Positions 7,811 to 9,265 of a stretch of DNA of 9,265 nt are shown here, piece by piece. The position numbers and the translations under genes were made by a program. Numbering within the stretch: position 1 is the first letter of the stretch; each line of letters opens with the position of its first letter. Source of the DNA: Rhodothermaceae bacterium (GTDB lineage: Bacteria > Bacteroidota > Rhodothermia > Rhodothermales > Rubricoccaceae); NCBI GenBank assembly GCA_013003465.1, contig JABDIZ010000342.1:1-9265 (forward strand), in the 5' to 3' direction. The notes beneath the pieces are model-generated. The model did not search any database. It was not told where the DNA came from and saw nothing but the letters and a program-made list of their open reading frames with translations.

Positions 7811-7844
7811 TGCACACCCCTGCCCCAAACAGCCTCGGCCCGTT

Positions 7845-8984
7845 ATGACCGACCCGCCCGTCCGCCCGCTCGCCAAACTCGCCCTCGAAGACGGCACCGT
7901 CGTCACCGGTCGCGCCGTCGGCGCCCCTGGCGAGACTGCTGGGGAACTGTGCTTCAACACCTCGATGAGTGGTTACCAGGAGATCCTGACCGACCCCTCG
8001 TACGTCGGCCAATTGATGATGATGACGTACCCGCACATCGGCAACTACGGCGCCTACGAGGCCGCGACGGAGGCCAACCGCCCGATGGTGGCCGGGCTCA
8101 TCGTCCGCGCCTTCACCGATCAGCCGTCCAACGCCGACGCCGAAGAGTCGCTCGATTCCTACATGCAGCGGCACGGGCTCGTCGGCATCACGGGCGTGGA
8201 CACGCGGAGGCTGGTGCGCCACATCCGCACGCAGGGCGTCATGAACGCCGTCATCTCCTCGGAAGACCTCGACGATGCCAGCCTGATTGCCAAGGCGCAG
8301 GCGCACCCGCGCATGGCCGGGCTCGAACTCGCCAGCCGTGTCACCACAACAGAGGCCTACGACTTCGCTACGGCGGATGGCCCGCGCATCGCCGTCTACG
8401 ATTTCGGCGTCAAGCGCAACATCCTCCGCTCGTTCCGCCAGCACGGCTGCACGGTCCGCGTCTTCCCCGCCAGCACGCCGCTCGCTACGGTCCTTGACTG
8501 GGAGCCCGACGGCCTCTTCTTCTCCAACGGCCCCGGCGATCCGCGCGCCATGCCGGAGGCCATCGAGATGGTCAAAGGCGCTATCTGCACCGGCCTGCCG
8601 CTCTTCGGCATCTGCCTCGGCCACCAGCTCATGGCACTTGCCGAGGGGTTGGAGGTCTACAAGATGAAAGTCGGCCACCGCGGCGCCAACCATCCGGTGC
8701 TCAACCTCGACACGGGCCACGTCGAGATCACGACGCAGAACCACGGCTTCGCTGTGCAGGAGGAGGGCATCACCGACGCCATCGCGACGGTCAACCACCG
8801 CAACCTGAACGACCAGACCGTGGAAGGCCTCCAGTTCACGCGCTTCCCCGGCTTCTCGGTGCAGTACCACCCTGAGGCCTGCCCCGGGCCCCACGACAGT
8901 CACTACCTCTTTACCCAGTTCCTCGATCTCGTCGGCCAGGGCCGAGAAAGCCTATCCCGGATACGATCCGAGGTCGAGGCGTGA
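7845..8984 (+). CDS. carA: Carbamoyl-phosphate synthase small (glutaminase) subunit
   Basis: A 379-residue cytosolic subunit that hydrolyses glutamine and channels ammonia to CarB to make carbamoyl phosphate for pyrimidines and arginine. The N-terminal CPSase_sm_chain domain (about 8-140) has GELCFNTSMSGYQEILTDPSY (33-53) and GITGVDTRRLVRHIR (114-128). The class I glutamine amidotransferase domain (about 180-365) has YDFGVKRNILR (185-195), SNGPGDP (227-233), the nucleophile elbow GICLGHQ (255-261) with Cys257, VGHRGANHPV (276-285), QNHGFAV (298-304) and QYHPEACPGPHD (340-351) with His342 and Glu344 completing the triad. Length is normal and all catalytic residues are present. The ATG at 7845 gives the expected short lead; no Shine-Dalgarno is seen. 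carB is not adjacent downstream. A terminator and hairpins upstream suggest RNA-level control. Confidence 0.97.
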   Translation: MTDPPVRPLAKLALEDGTVVTGRAVGAPGETAGELCFNTSMSGYQEILTDPSYVGQLMMMTYPHIGNYGAYEAATEANRPMVAGLIVRAFTDQPSNADAEESLDSYMQRHGLVGITGVDTRRLVRHIRTQGVMNAVISSEDLDDASLIAKAQAHPRMAGLELASRVTTTEAYDFATADGPRIAVYDFGVKRNILRSFRQHGCTVRVFPASTPLATVLDWEPDGLFFSNGPGDPRAMPEAIEMVKGAICTGLPLFGICLGHQLMALAEGLEVYKMKVGHRGANHPVLNLDTGHVEITTQNHGFAVQEEGITDAIATVNHRNLNDQTVEGLQFTRFPGFSVQYHPEACPGPHDSHYLFTQFLDLVGQGRESLSRIRSEVEA

Positions 8985-9000
8985 TCTCCGGTTGATTCCC

Positions 9001-9219
9001 ATGCCTAAAGAACGCAAAGCCATCGTCGTCCACTACGAGCCCGGCGAGGACAACGCCACCGACGAACTCAACGCGCTCCTCAATGACGACTGGACCATCG
9101 TCACCACCGCTGCGATGGGTGGCGCGGGCAGCGAAGCCATGCCCGGCACGCACTTCGCCGCGCTCGTCGTCCTCGAACGCGAGGAGAAAAAGACCGTCGG
9201 CGGTTTCCGTGCCGCGTAG
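9001..9219 (+). CDS. Small DUF4177-like protein of unknown function
   Basis: A 72-residue acidic protein with no signal peptide or membrane segment. The pattern is a short strand (KAIVVHYEP, 6-14), a helix (ATDELNALLNDD, 19-30), W31-T-I-V, a glycine-rich turn (AMGGAGSEAMPG) and a closing strand with charged end (HFAALVVLEREEKK). This order, strand / L-N-x-L-L / W-x-hydrophobic-V / hydrophobic strand / E-R-E, resembles DUF4177 and similar tiny proteins, but the match is by shape only and the function is unknown. The ATG at 9001 is preferred over an in-frame TTG at 8992. It follows the carA stop by 16 bases and is probably co-transcribed. No hairpin terminator is visible between its stop and the window end. 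Confidence 0.7.
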   Translation: MPKERKAIVVHYEPGEDNATDELNALLNDDWTIVTTAAMGGAGSEAMPGTHFAALVVLEREEKKTVGGFRAA

Positions 9220-9226
9220 CCGCCGG

Positions 9227-9261
9227 GTTGAGAGTTGATGGTTCAGGGTTGAAGGTTTCGG
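9227..9261 (+). repeat. Degenerate 7-base tandem repeat (about GTTGANG)
   Basis: Consecutive heptamers GTTGAGA, GTTGATG, GTTCAGG, GTTGAAG and a decayed GTTTCGG, starting 8 bases after the stop of the DUF4177-like gene. The base composition (G/T/A-rich, low C) differs from the surrounding G+C-rich coding DNA. The array probably continues past the right edge. Confidence 0.55.
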
Positions 9262-9265
9262 CCCC

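Larger units (their letters stand above)
7350..7844. other. 495-base divergent intergenic region
   Basis: No protein gene of normal size is supported here. The left third (7350-7480) shows nothing recognisable beyond the upstream side of the leftward tonB-type gene. From 7487 rightwards it holds a promoter-like box pair, a small hairpin (7529-7544), a 23-codon open frame (7571-7642), a 6-base-pair hairpin (7617-7632), a Rho-independent terminator (7642-7668) and three more hairpins (7692-7732, 7751-7765, 7786-7810) before the carA start. Long frames crossing it on either strand are arginine- and alanine-rich shadows. Confidence 0.75.

Noticed and set aside
7521..7844. A known pyrimidine riboswitch or PyrR-binding loop upstream of carA.
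   Set aside because: No PyrR-type consensus loop was found, and the hairpins do not match a riboswitch class I recognise.
7674..8903. A 409-codon minus-strand frame opposite carA.
   Set aside because: carA is complete with all catalytic motifs. The antisense frame mirrors its codon pattern and shows no domain.

Overview
The window reads as chromosome from a G+C-rich member of the Bacteroidota/Rhodothermota side of the tree (Salinibacter/Rhodothermus/Rubricoccaceae-like). That placement is inferred from four things. There are two TonB-type periplasm-spanning proteins with proline-rich linkers. There is a lipoprotein of the 'GGPxDxTPP' Big_5 (Ig-like) type common in this group. Shine-Dalgarno sequences are almost absent. 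Several spots resemble the group's TTTG / TAnnTTTG promoter. No phage, insertion sequence, CRISPR, tRNA or rRNA is visible. All recognised genes look intact except the one cut by the left edge.

Layout. The left 5.65 kb is transcribed leftwards. First is gdhA (NAD(P)-dependent glutamate dehydrogenase, 5649 to 4327), followed by a strong hairpin. Next come a Big_5 lipoprotein (4242 to 2560), the bifunctional NAD(P)HX repair enzyme nnr (2538 to 964), a VanZ-family membrane protein (959 to 597) and a TonB-type protein (554 to beyond the left edge). The last four are 4 to 42 bases apart and look like one operon. A 185-base divergent spacer holding two palindromes separates gdhA from a rightward TrmH/SpoU RNA methyltransferase (5835-6605). 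That gene meets a leftward second TonB-type gene (7349 to 6609) tail to tail, 3 bases apart.

The rightmost part is a 495-base intergenic region (7350-7844), then carA (carbamoyl-phosphate synthase small subunit, 7845-8984) and a 72-residue DUF4177-like protein (9001-9219). A degenerate 7-base tandem repeat runs towards the right edge.

The most interesting stretch is the region before carA. It contains a promoter-like pair of boxes, a 23-codon open frame whose stop codon touches a textbook Rho-independent terminator, and an upstream CCTCCCC that could pair with the terminator's 3' arm. Beyond the terminator lie three further hairpins before the carA start. This could be an undescribed attenuator for pyrimidine/arginine synthesis or a small RNA gene; the sequence alone cannot decide. 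A 16-base perfect palindrome resembling a LacI-family operator between gdhA and trmH is the second lead.
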